The position numbers and the translations under genes are program-made. A DNA stretch of 64,000 bases from Chitinophaga filiformis (GTDB lineage Bacteria; Bacteroidota; Bacteroidia; Chitinophagales; Chitinophagaceae): positions 4,381,001 to 4,445,000 of the forward strand of contig NZ_CP095855.1 in assembly GCF_023100805.1 (NCBI RefSeq), read 5' to 3'. This document shows, piece after piece, positions 8,788 to 17,430 of this stretch (positions are counted from its first letter, which is position 1; the number at the start of each line of letters is the position of its first letter). The notes below the pieces were generated by a model. It ran no database searches and was not told the DNA's origin. It saw nothing but the letters and a program-made list of their open reading frames with translations.

Positions 8788-10296
8788 TTAACAGCTGCAG
8801 ATGTTTGTCAGCTCTTCTATTACCTGCAGAAGTTTTGCATCTGCTTCCAGCAGCGAATAGAGATAGCGGTGATTGCGCTCGGGGGATTGGCTCAGCAATG
8901 TCTGGATAAGCGGTGCTGATGCCTGTATGAGGTCTCTGTGCGCGCGCCACCTGTTATGCTCTCCGGCGGGTAATGACAGGGTATATGGTACCAGGAAAGG
9001 TGGACCGGCATACTTGGTATTGGCGTCGATCGTACCAGGATCCTGCTCCAGGGGCAGTTGTACCATTACAGCGGCAATACTGCGCAGGTTGTACATTTCA
9101 CCGAAAGTGGAATTGATGATCATACCGCGGGGAGAAATGGCGCCGGCATTGTTGAAGCCATTGTCCAGCACAAAACTATGTGTCAGGAAATTCAGCAGCA
9201 TCCGGTAGCGGAGATTGAACAGGTGCCCCCAGTTCTGTGCTTCTATATTGGTGATGATGTCGATTTCTTCATCGGCGTTCTGACCTTCAGAAGGGGATGA
9301 GTCCGGATCGTCCGAATTGGAGGGTATCTCCGGATTGACGGCCAGGTTACGGGAGAAAGACCAGGTGTTATCCGGATTTATCTCCTTTAGTTTATTATAT
9401 ACATCCAGGAAACGCTCGAAGTGTGAAGGCTGTGCACCTTTAGCGTGTGTAGGGGCTTCCCCCTGTTCTGCAATTTCGGTAATGGCGTTGTAGGCGTCAT
9501 CTCTGCTGGCCAGTGGCATGACAAGAACATCAGGACTACCCGGCAGGGATCCTTTCATGGTATTACCCCTGTGGCCACCCTGGTAACCCCGGCCCCATTC
9601 ATCAAACTTGGCCTGGAAAGGATAGGTCTCTGCCTGAAAGGCGTCGTCCGGAATGACTTTCGGATCATTGATCAGTTTACGGAGCACCTCAAACAGCGCG
9701 GCCACTGTATTGGGATGAGGGACTTCCTGTTTAACAAGGTTAACAATTTCTATCGCGACAGGATCGTCGCTTTCCAGCCAGCTGGGAGGTGCTTCAGCAT
9801 ACACATATTTTGCGAGTGATCCCATGGATAGCGGCTCCAGCTTGAAGGGGAAAGGATAAAAGGGCGTGTCCCATGGATAGTCCTGCCTTTCGAAGTGTAA
9901 TGGAGCGCCTATCAGCTTCAATACATTCTGAACAGAAATGAAATGCCCCATTTCCTCTTTGGCAATACCGAGTATGACCTCCTGTATCCTGCGCACATCA
10001 TCCTGATGTTCTTCCGGCACCTGTGGACCGCCAAGACTATAGGCAGCGTAGAGGTACTGCAGCATCAGGCCATGTTCTATCTCTGCGTCGATGCACAGTA
10101 GAAAAGACACATAGTCTTTGCCGTTAAATTCAGGGGGGATTACAATAGGAGCTTCATCAGCTTCAAAGGTGGAGTATTCCATCGGCTGGATTCCCTTCCC
10201 TGTGAATTGGACGGACTTTAACGCTTCTGTCCGCATCTGATTGAGTTGCGCTCTTTTAAATACGGGTCCAAGGTAACGTTCGAAATTACGTTGCAT
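8788..10296 (-). CDS. Ferritin-like protein of the VioB/RebD N-domain family
   Basis: A 502-residue protein with the ferritin-like fold found in iminophenyl-pyruvate dimer synthases (VioB/RebD type). The first helix of the four-helix bundle, CIDAEIEHGLMLQYLYAAYS (about residues 68-87), and the second, GIAKEEMGHF (110-119), supply likely metal ligands Glu72 or Glu74, Glu114 or Glu115 and His118 (the ExxH pattern). Later, NWGHLFNLRYRMLL near residue 370 is typical of the family. VioB itself is about twice as long, so this is only the ferritin-like part. It is the first gene of the operon, transcribed from the 10297-10625 gap. It may act on the product of the LodA-like oxidase, or serve as an oxygen- or peroxide-handling partner. 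Both are inference. Confidence 0.75.
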   Translation of the reverse strand: MQRNFERYLGPVFKRAQLNQMRTEALKSVQFTGKGIQPMEYSTFEADEAPIVIPPEFNGKDYVSFLLCIDAEIEHGLMLQYLYAAYSLGGPQVPEEHQDDVRRIQEVILGIAKEEMGHFISVQNVLKLIGAPLHFERQDYPWDTPFYPFPFKLEPLSMGSLAKYVYAEAPPSWLESDDPVAIEIVNLVKQEVPHPNTVAALFEVLRKLINDPKVIPDDAFQAETYPFQAKFDEWGRGYQGGHRGNTMKGSLPGSPDVLVMPLASRDDAYNAITEIAEQGEAPTHAKGAQPSHFERFLDVYNKLKEINPDNTWSFSRNLAVNPEIPSNSDDPDSSPSEGQNADEEIDIITNIEAQNWGHLFNLRYRMLLNFLTHSFVLDNGFNNAGAISPRGMIINSTFGEMYNLRSIAAVMVQLPLEQDPGTIDANTKYAGPPFLVPYTLSLPAGEHNRWRAHRDLIQASAPLIQTLLSQSPERNHRYLYSLLEADAKLLQVIEELTNICSC

Positions 10297-10625
10297 GATC
10301 AGTAGGTGTTTAGAATAGTTAGTGAGTCGGTGTGGAATGAAACAATAGCAAAGTTTACCTGCAGTGCTGCGGGTTTCACATGATCTGTTTGGTAATAGTT
10401 ATTTTGTCAGTTTGTAATTGTACAAGAATGTGCCGGTCAATTCGAGGTCTTTTTAAAGATAAATACTTTTTCCGGAGCTGTCAAAATGAATTTTAAATAC
10501 GGATGAAAACATATATATACTTTCCGATGCATTTACACTTTGAAGAAATATCAAACCAGTTGATATTTCCCATTGATGACACCATTGCATTGCGTGTATA
10601 TCCGCGACCCTAAATAAAATGTTTC
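10297..10625. other. Intergenic region, leader of the LodA-like operon
   Basis: This 329-base gap lies between the cobN stop and the start of the ferritin-like gene, both on the minus strand. It must hold the promoter of the four-gene operon. I found no perfect Bacteroidota -7 element (TAnnTTTG); the nearest on the minus strand is AAACTTTG, about 50-60 bases before the ATG, without a good -33 partner. No clear terminator for cobN was seen. The short minus-strand frame at 10453-10689 overlaps cobN and looks non-coding. Confidence 0.5.
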
Positions 10626-13600
10626 TCATTCCTGATCCACAAACAACTGCTGCAATCGCGCCAATGTTTCTTTCTCCGGTTGCTTCCACATACCGCGTTG
10701 GATGGCCTCCAGCATACGCTCTGTCATGTCTTTCAATGCCCAGGGATTAACTTGCTCTATAAACTGCCTGTTCTCTTCATCGAAGAGATATGCCTGTGTG
10801 ATACCCTCGTACATGAAATCGTCCACGAGGTCGGTAGTGGCATCATAAGCAAACAGGTAATCCATGGTGGCCGCCATTTCAAAAGCACCTTTGTAGCCGT
10901 GTCGTTTCACGCCCGCGATCCACTTTGGATTGACTACACGGGAACGGTAAACTTTCAATAGCTCCTGTTTCAGACTTTTTACCCTTGGACTTTCCGGGCG
11001 TGCATGATCTCCGAAATAGATGGAAGGTTGCCCGCCTTTGATGGTCTGCACGGCATTCGCCAAGCCTCCCTGGAACTGGTAATAGTCGTCGGAGTCGAGT
11101 ATATCATGTTCCCTGTTATCCTGGTTATGCATGACCACCTGTATATCAGACAGGCGTTTCTCGAATACTTCATGTGCCGATTCACCGATACGGTCTGCTC
11201 CATAGGCATAACCGCTCCAGTTGATATATACCTTTGCCAGGTCTTCCCGCGATTGCCAGTTCTTCTCATCGATTACGGCCTGCAAACCTGCACCGTAAGC
11301 GCCTGGTTTGGAACCAAACACCCTGAACAATGCACGCTTATGCGCCTTTTCCTCACCCAGTCCTTTGGACTGCCATTCCTGTTTTTCCTGCAGGAAGCGT
11401 TTTCTGATGGGATTCTGTTCAAAAGGCTCTTCCAGTTGCGCTACTTTTTCAACAGCCGCATTAAAGATGGAAATGACATCAGGAAAGGCATCTCTGAAGA
11501 AGCCGGAGATGCGGAGCATCACGTCTACTCTTGGGCGACGCAGGGTGATGAGCGGAATGATCTCAAAATCGCTCACCCGCCTATTGGCTGTCTGCCATAC
11601 AGGTTTTACACCCATCAGTGCCAAAGCCTGTGCGATGTCATCACCACCGGTACGCATAGTGGAAGTGCCCCAAACTGATAGTCCGATCGATTCGGGATAG
11701 TCTCCGTGTTCCTGAAGATACCTGTCGATGATCAGGTTGGAGCTCTTCACACCCAGGTTGTAGGCGGTTTGTGTAGGGATCGCACGCACGTCTACTGAAA
11801 AAAAGTTCCGTCCCGTAGGCAGTACATCCAGGCGTCCGCGTGTAGGCGCGCCCGAACTGCCGGAAGGTACATAACAACCATTCAGCCCCTGCAGGAGGTT
11901 GGTGATTTCCCCGCGGGTAGCCTGTATTTTAGGTAATGTATTGTCGCGGATGAACCTGCAGTATTCACTGCTAAGCGGATATTGTCCGGGAATGTCGGCG
12001 CCGTTAAGCATGTCACTGATCAGCGTTTTAGCCAAATCTTCCAACAAGGCTATTACATCGCCATTGATCCGGCATGCTGCGAAGGCAGTATGCTGGTCAC
12101 GCGCTTTGAAAGCCACCTGGTAGTCACAATTCAGCGGGTCTAATGGCAGGCCCAGATCTTTTGCCAGTACTTGTGTGATGCCCAATCTGCCTGCTACAGG
12201 TACCCGGTGCAGGGCCACCAGCAGGTCGGTAAGTTGTTCTCCTTCCGGCGCTTTACCCAGTATGTGAAGACCATCCCTGATCTGTGCTTCTTTCAGTTCA
12301 CAGAGATAGCCATCCAGTTTCACCAACAGTTCATCAATGTCTTTCACTGACGATTGCAGATCTGCCTCCAGGTTGGCTTCCGTTACGAGTTGTGTGATCT
12401 GTGTTTTAATCACGGCGCTACGCCTGGGGTCTGTGCTATAAGCGTCATAATACTCATCGATCAGGTGTTCCAGTTTTGTCAGCACGCCATAACTCTCCGC
12501 CCTTGTCATAGGTGGTATCAGGTGATCGATGATAATAGCATGATTCCTTCTTTTTGCCTGTGTTCCCTCGCCAGGATCATTGATAATAAAAGGATAGAAA
12601 TGAGGGATGGGGTTTAATAACACTGCGGGGAAACAGGTATCCCTGCTCAATGCCACACTCTTGCCCGGCAGCCATTCCAGGTTACCATGTTTGCCAACAT
12701 GCACTACGGCATCTGCATGGAAAACGTTGTTCACCCAGCAATAATAGGCCAGGTAAGCGTAGGTAGGAGGCAGATCAGGAGAGTGATAGATTGCTTTGAC
12801 ATCCTGGTTATAACCGCGGGCGGGCTGAATGCTTACAAAGGTGTTGCCCAACAGGAAGCCGGGAATGATAAACCCGTCCGCGTTGTAATTGGGCGAATCT
12901 TCAGGATGGCCCCATTGCTGTTCGATCTTCTGCCTTAGCACCGGCGACAGCGCCTCGTAATATTGCTTGAACTGCGCCATCTTCAAACTTACCTGGTAAG
13001 GCCTGTATAAAGCAGTATCCATATCGTTGGTGATGTAATGCGTGATCAGCGCTATCAGCTCTGCACTATCTGCAGGTATAAACTCTCCAAGATGATAATC
13101 GTGCATTTTTAATGCATGCAGTATTTCAATGATGCTGGCCGGCGTATCCAAACCTACACCATTCGCCAGGCGACTATCCTTGTTCGGATAGTTCGGCATG
13201 ATGAGGGCAATGCGTTTCTCTTTATTCGCCTTCTGCCTGATGGCTATCCAGCGCTTTGCGAACTCCACCACAAAATCGCAGCCTTCTTCATGTGTCGTGT
13301 ATTTGAGAATATCGGAATCTGTTAATGTATCCCTGCCTAAAGAAGATTTAAATGAAACGGCGGTTGTAATGATCCTGCCGTCTATTTCCGGCAGTGCAAT
13401 GTTCATCGCTACATCTGTAGGCGTCAGGCCAAACAGGTTCTCCTGCCAGATCTCTTTTGTACAGGAGGCGAAGATGGCTTGTATAACGGGTACATTCGTC
13501 TGCCTGAAAATGAACTGATCGTCGGTAACATCCAGTAATGATTTTATAGAGAAACTGGTGGTGTTGATGATCACATCTATCGCGGCTCCCACCTTGTTCA

Positions 13601-14420
13601 ACAGGCTAAACAGCTCATCGCAGGTAGCCTGGTCGCGCAGATTGCTGGCAAAGGCAATAATGGGGTTGATTTCCTGTTTTTCGAGTGCCGCTGCGAGGTA
13701 ATATACCGGCTCCAGGTTATCTGCCAGGTAGTGGGTCTGATATACGAGTATTACGGCATTTCCTGAACAAGATCGTCCGGGGATGATCGTATGTTCTTCT
13801 CCCCCGGGAATAATTCCCCGTTCCGGGTGAAAGAGGAAGAGGTCCGGTAAGCGTTGTGGGGCTTCGAAACTATAAGGTAACCGGAAGAAAGTATGAAAGA
13901 TGTATTGCAGGCATTGCAGGTGATTCCGCCTGCCGCCTGCGCAGAGATATTTCCAGACGGTATCCGCAATATGCAGATCAACGGTGGAACTGTTGAGCAA
14001 CTCAATATCGGGTACATCATATCCCGGGAGGAATAGTACAGGTATCTTCCGCAGCTCGCACTCAATGCTGACCGCTTCGAACAGGTAAGGATAATAACTG
14101 CTGCCACCCAGGAAGCGGCATATCACCAGTTTCGCTTTCCCGACCACTTCTTCTACATACTTATCGATCGTCAGTTCCTGTTTCAGGTATACGAGGTTAG
14201 CGATGCGCAGTGAGGGCAGGGGAGCATTGCCTGCTGGTGATCCGCCGGGCAAAGGCGCGACTGTTGCCAGCTGGTAGAGTTCCCTGTACGCGTTGTTCAG
14301 GGAATGGATCTCAGTATCAGCGGCCGACAGGAACACGATATCGCCTGGCTGCTGTTGTATATGGAAGACCCCTTCGCCGTTAGGGTTCCATCCTCCCGGA
14401 ATAGTTGGAATAAGATGCAT
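10626..14420 (-). CDS. cobN: Cobaltochelatase subunit CobN
   Basis: A 1264-residue protein, full length for CobN/BchH-type chelatase large subunits. It binds the corrin ring and, driven by AAA+ and VWA subunits, inserts cobalt into hydrogenobyrinate a,c-diamide. Recognisable family blocks include IYHSPDLPPTYAYLAYY, VHVGKHGNLEWLPGK (near residue 600), the LPTGRNFFSVD segment (near 870) and the GVKRHGYKGAFEMA segment close to the C-terminus. It is the last gene of the riboswitch-led operon, 8 bases after cobW. Its partner AAA+ and VWA genes are five to seven genes upstream. The presence of CbiX in the same operon means two cobalt-insertion routes are encoded together. Confidence 0.97.
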   Translation of the reverse strand: MHLIPTIPGGWNPNGEGVFHIQQQPGDIVFLSAADTEIHSLNNAYRELYQLATVAPLPGGSPAGNAPLPSLRIANLVYLKQELTIDKYVEEVVGKAKLVICRFLGGSSYYPYLFEAVSIECELRKIPVLFLPGYDVPDIELLNSSTVDLHIADTVWKYLCAGGRRNHLQCLQYIFHTFFRLPYSFEAPQRLPDLFLFHPERGIIPGGEEHTIIPGRSCSGNAVILVYQTHYLADNLEPVYYLAAALEKQEINPIIAFASNLRDQATCDELFSLLNKVGAAIDVIINTTSFSIKSLLDVTDDQFIFRQTNVPVIQAIFASCTKEIWQENLFGLTPTDVAMNIALPEIDGRIITTAVSFKSSLGRDTLTDSDILKYTTHEEGCDFVVEFAKRWIAIRQKANKEKRIALIMPNYPNKDSRLANGVGLDTPASIIEILHALKMHDYHLGEFIPADSAELIALITHYITNDMDTALYRPYQVSLKMAQFKQYYEALSPVLRQKIEQQWGHPEDSPNYNADGFIIPGFLLGNTFVSIQPARGYNQDVKAIYHSPDLPPTYAYLAYYCWVNNVFHADAVVHVGKHGNLEWLPGKSVALSRDTCFPAVLLNPIPHFYPFIINDPGEGTQAKRRNHAIIIDHLIPPMTRAESYGVLTKLEHLIDEYYDAYSTDPRRSAVIKTQITQLVTEANLEADLQSSVKDIDELLVKLDGYLCELKEAQIRDGLHILGKAPEGEQLTDLLVALHRVPVAGRLGITQVLAKDLGLPLDPLNCDYQVAFKARDQHTAFAACRINGDVIALLEDLAKTLISDMLNGADIPGQYPLSSEYCRFIRDNTLPKIQATRGEITNLLQGLNGCYVPSGSSGAPTRGRLDVLPTGRNFFSVDVRAIPTQTAYNLGVKSSNLIIDRYLQEHGDYPESIGLSVWGTSTMRTGGDDIAQALALMGVKPVWQTANRRVSDFEIIPLITLRRPRVDVMLRISGFFRDAFPDVISIFNAAVEKVAQLEEPFEQNPIRKRFLQEKQEWQSKGLGEEKAHKRALFRVFGSKPGAYGAGLQAVIDEKNWQSREDLAKVYINWSGYAYGADRIGESAHEVFEKRLSDIQVVMHNQDNREHDILDSDDYYQFQGGLANAVQTIKGGQPSIYFGDHARPESPRVKSLKQELLKVYRSRVVNPKWIAGVKRHGYKGAFEMAATMDYLFAYDATTDLVDDFMYEGITQAYLFDEENRQFIEQVNPWALKDMTERMLEAIQRGMWKQPEKETLARLQQLFVDQE

Positions 14421-14428
14421 GTATGATA

Positions 14429-15475
14429 TTAGCTGACTACACTCAGTTTTTCATTGATAACAGTACCCAGGTTTTTTTCGTGCAGCTCGTTGCCGATAAT
14501 GACCAGGCTTGTTTTACGTGTTTCTCCATCTTTCCATTTACGGTCGAAATAGTGATCGAAACGTTTGGATACACCCTGCAACACCATCCGCATAGGCTTA
14601 CCGGGAACATTAATGAAGCCTTTTATACGGTAGATCTCATGTTCTCCGATCAGCTCTTTCAGGGCTTCTACGAGGGTCTCCGGCGTATGGGGCGCATGGA
14701 TATCGACTACCACGGAATCAATATCTTCATCATGTTCATGTTCCAGGCCATTGGCATGATCTTCTTCATGATGGGAGTGGCGGCTATCCAGGTCATTCTC
14801 CGCAGCTGCGTTAACGCCCAGGAGGATCTCGGCCGACAGTACACCATTTGCTGCTGCTACCATCTTTACATCTGTGCGTACCTTGCCTGCGATGATGGCT
14901 CTCACCTCTTCGTATTTATTTTCATCTATCAGGTCCTTCTTGGTCATTACTACCAGGTCAGCGCAGGATAACTGGTCTTCAAACAGTTCTTCGATCGGTG
15001 TTTCATGATCCAGTGAATCGTCTGCCAGTCTTTGCGCATGTACACGTTCCCTATCGCAGATCTCGCCTGTAGCTTGCCCGACTACATCTACCACCGTTAC
15101 CACTGCATCTACAGTGATCTGTGGTTTTAGCTCCGGCCAGTTAAAGGCATGTAGTAAAGGTTTGGGCAATGCCAGCCCTGAGGTTTCAATGATGATATGG
15201 TCGATGGTATCTTTACGTTCCATCAGTTGTAACATTACAGGCAGGAATTCTTCCTGTACGGTGCAACAGAGGCAACCGTTGTTCAGTTCCAGTACGTCTT
15301 CTTCATTGGAGCAGCATGATTTCAGGAGCTCACCATCTATACCCATTTCGCCAAATTCGTTCACAATAACGGCCAGCCTGCGGCCATTGGCGTTCTGAAT
15401 AAGGTTGCGGATCAGGGTTGTTTTGCCTGAACCCAGAAAGCCTGTGATGATAGTAACAGGAATTTTTGTAGCCAT
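14429..15475 (-). CDS. cobW: CobW-type GTP-binding metallochaperone
   Basis: A 348-residue G3E-family GTPase. The Walker A motif GFLGSGKTTL is at about residues 12-21, and the metal-site motif GCLCC lies near residue 66. Guanine recognition TKKD is near 158, and a His/Asp/Glu-rich loop (SRHSHHEEDH, then EHEHDED) near 235-255 could buffer metal. The C-terminal CobW_C domain runs from about 260 to 340. CobW proteins are thought to deliver cobalt for chelation, and placement directly before cobN fits that role. The gap to cobN is 8 bases and to the upstream adenosyltransferase gene about 53 bases. Confidence 0.95.
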   Translation of the reverse strand: MATKIPVTIITGFLGSGKTTLIRNLIQNANGRRLAVIVNEFGEMGIDGELLKSCCSNEEDVLELNNGCLCCTVQEEFLPVMLQLMERKDTIDHIIIETSGLALPKPLLHAFNWPELKPQITVDAVVTVVDVVGQATGEICDRERVHAQRLADDSLDHETPIEELFEDQLSCADLVVMTKKDLIDENKYEEVRAIIAGKVRTDVKMVAAANGVLSAEILLGVNAAAENDLDSRHSHHEEDHANGLEHEHDEDIDSVVVDIHAPHTPETLVEALKELIGEHEIYRIKGFINVPGKPMRMVLQGVSKRFDHYFDRKWKDGETRKTSLVIIGNELHEKNLGTVINEKLSVVS

Positions 15476-15528
15476 TTTGTATCTTTTAAGGAGTGTACAA
15501 TTTATTGCGTGATATAATGTGTGGATAT

Positions 15529-16107
15529 TTACTCCACCGTTTTCTTTCGTTTATAGAGGAATAATTGCCATTTCTCTTCTGCCACACCAGCCTTGTCCAT
15601 CTCAGCCCTGCTCATGATGAAGAAGAGATCAGACAGGCGGTTGACGTACGACAGGATATAATCATCCACCGTATCCACTTTCATCAAAGAAACCAGTAAC
15701 CTTTCTCCTCTGCGCATCTGTGTTCTTACCACATGGCACAGAGCTGATATTTCGTTACCGCCGGGTAAGAGGAAATAGTCAGACTTTGTGGTCATACCGG
15801 CTTCCAGCTCGTCGATCCATTGTTCACAGAACGCGGGGCCGTCTTCCGGTTTGGGATTAGGGTTTTCTTTCTTACAGTCTGAAGGGCGGGCCAGGTGAGA
15901 CATCATGTCCATCATATCTTTCTGGATCTTATGCAGATTAGGTTGCCATGCATGATCGCTGCCCAGTTTAGCGCGTAGCAGCCCGATAGTCGAGTTAACC
16001 TCGTCCAGGGTACCGTAACAGTTCACCCGTACATCGTCTTTATCGACCCGGCTGCCGCCGAAAAGCGCTGTTGTGCCTTTATCTCCTTTCCTGGTATATA
16101 TTTTCAT
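15529..16107 (-). CDS. pduO: Cob(I)yrinic acid a,c-diamide adenosyltransferase, PduO type
   Basis: A 192-residue protein, normal length for single-domain PduO-type ATP:corrinoid adenosyltransferases. The N-terminus KIYTRKGDKGTTALFGG is the ATP-binding signature. The segment MRRGERLLVSL and the following YVNRLSDLFFIMSR form the C-terminal helical signature with the conserved Arg and Asn residues. It transfers the 5'-deoxyadenosyl group to cob(I)alamin or its precursors, making the upper axial ligand. It is 7 bases from cobC and belongs to the same operon. Confidence 0.95.
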   Translation of the reverse strand: MKIYTRKGDKGTTALFGGSRVDKDDVRVNCYGTLDEVNSTIGLLRAKLGSDHAWQPNLHKIQKDMMDMMSHLARPSDCKKENPNPKPEDGPAFCEQWIDELEAGMTTKSDYFLLPGGNEISALCHVVRTQMRRGERLLVSLMKVDTVDDYILSYVNRLSDLFFIMSRAEMDKAGVAEEKWQLFLYKRKKTVE

Positions 16108-16114
16108 GTGTTGG

Positions 16115-16639
16115 TTATTTCAGGTTGAATGTATAAATGCCACCGTATTCGACTTTCTCCGTCATGATCTGACTGAGTGGAATGCCATTGAAGAGGTGCA
16201 TGGCACTGCGGATGATACCCGCATGTGTAATGATCACTACCCGTTGGTACTTTGCTGCCTGCAGATCCTTGATACACGCCGCAAAACGGTCTGTCAACAT
16301 CTGTAAAGATTCTCCATTTGGCGGCGCCAGCCGGATATAGTCTGCCATCCAGGGATCCAGTTCCCCGCGGGGAATGTCATCCCACCTTTTGCCTTCCCAG
16401 TTGCCGAAATGAAGCTCCATGAGGCGATGGTCGGTAATGTGCGTGGGCGTAATGGCCTGTGCCAGCAGTTTACATCTTGTCAGTGGACTACTGTACACCG
16501 CGTCATAATCTGCCGGCAAGCTGCTGATGATTGCTGCATGCAGCATGGCATAATCAGCCGGCAGTGGAACATCTGTCTGACCATAGTTGGTGCCTTCAGG
16601 AAAGTCTGGTTTGATATGCCTTACTAGATATAATTCCAT
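16115..16639 (-). CDS. cobC: Alpha-ribazole-5'-phosphate phosphatase CobC
   Basis: A 174-residue member of the histidine phosphatase superfamily. The catalytic R7-H8 motif is at the N-terminus (LVRHIKPD, with Ile where many members have Gly), and the YGQTDVPL segment is typical of CobC. The second catalytic His is in IITHAGIIRS near residue 138, and a conserved Glu lies in the LMELHFGNWEG block. It removes phosphate from alpha-ribazole phosphate or adenosylcobalamin phosphate at the end of nucleotide-loop assembly. Its start overlaps the end of cobS by 16 bases, so the two are probably translationally coupled. Confidence 0.92.
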   Translation of the reverse strand: MELYLVRHIKPDFPEGTNYGQTDVPLPADYAMLHAAIISSLPADYDAVYSSPLTRCKLLAQAITPTHITDHRLMELHFGNWEGKRWDDIPRGELDPWMADYIRLAPPNGESLQMLTDRFAACIKDLQAAKYQRVVIITHAGIIRSAMHLFNGIPLSQIMTEKVEYGGIYTFNLK

Positions 16640-17427
16640 ATTGCCAGTATGCTCGTATAAAAAGTGATCTCATTCAGTTGCTGTACTGCCCCGAGGCAGT
16701 CGCCGGTATACCCGCCTATCCATTTACGGAAGAAGCGGGACAGGTATAAAGTGAGCAAGCCGCAGGGAACAAGGACCAGCAACAGCAGGTAGGTGTAATG
16801 AAGGGCATAGATCATCAGCAGCAGGGGAACCAGCCCGGTGATCAGTGCCACACAGCAGCCCGGCCAGCTGATCTTCGTAGCCAGTGGTTTACTTTTGGAA
16901 GTAGCGTCGTCTTCCCGTGCATAAGGCATGTAACGTAAGAGGAACACCGGCATCGTGCGACTGAAAGCGTGTGCGGTCACATACAGCAGGCAGAATGCCA
17001 ACAGGTGTGTATTGACCATCAGTAAAGCCAGTTTCGCCAGCAGGCATACTTTCAGGAGTATTATCACGATAAGGGCAATGACACCAAAAGCGCCCGTACG
17101 GGAGTCTTTCATGATCTCCAGGATACGTTGCTTCGTCCAGCCGCCGCCAAAACCGTCGGCTACATCAGCCAGTCCATCTTCATGGAATGCACCTGTGACA
17201 AGCAGGGTGGCGATGAGAGAAAGTATAACTGCTGTGAAAATGTCTTTGAAGAGCGCGTGGGCTGCAGCAAAGCAGACAGCGCCTATGATGCCTACCAGGA
17301 TGCCGACCATGGGAAGGTAGCGGCCGGATCTGTTCAGATCGGCTGCGTTATGATCAATACCTGCGGGTAGGGGTATGCGGGTAAAGAACATCAGCGCTGT
17401 TAAGAATATGCGGAGCTCCTGCTTCAT
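16624..17427 (-). CDS. cobS: Adenosylcobinamide-GDP ribazoletransferase CobS
   Basis: A 267-residue integral membrane enzyme. The Asp-rich active-site block DGLADVADGF followed by KDSRTGAFG (about residues 84-115) is the CobS signature, and it is surrounded by several hydrophobic helices. It joins alpha-ribazole (or its phosphate) to adenosylcobinamide-GDP at the inner membrane, giving the complete cobalamin. It lies 3 bases after cobT and overlaps cobC by 16 bases, so the nucleotide-loop genes cobU-cobT-cobS-cobC are consecutive. Confidence 0.96.
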   Translation of the reverse strand: MKQELRIFLTALMFFTRIPLPAGIDHNAADLNRSGRYLPMVGILVGIIGAVCFAAAHALFKDIFTAVILSLIATLLVTGAFHEDGLADVADGFGGGWTKQRILEIMKDSRTGAFGVIALIVIILLKVCLLAKLALLMVNTHLLAFCLLYVTAHAFSRTMPVFLLRYMPYAREDDATSKSKPLATKISWPGCCVALITGLVPLLLMIYALHYTYLLLLVLVPCGLLTLYLSRFFRKWIGGYTGDCLGAVQQLNEITFYTSILAIWNYI

Positions 17428-17430
17428 ATG

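Noticed and set aside
10453..10689. Minus-strand frame of 78 codons between cobN and the ferritin-like gene
   Set aside because: It overlaps the end of cobN in another frame and has no recognisable protein features.
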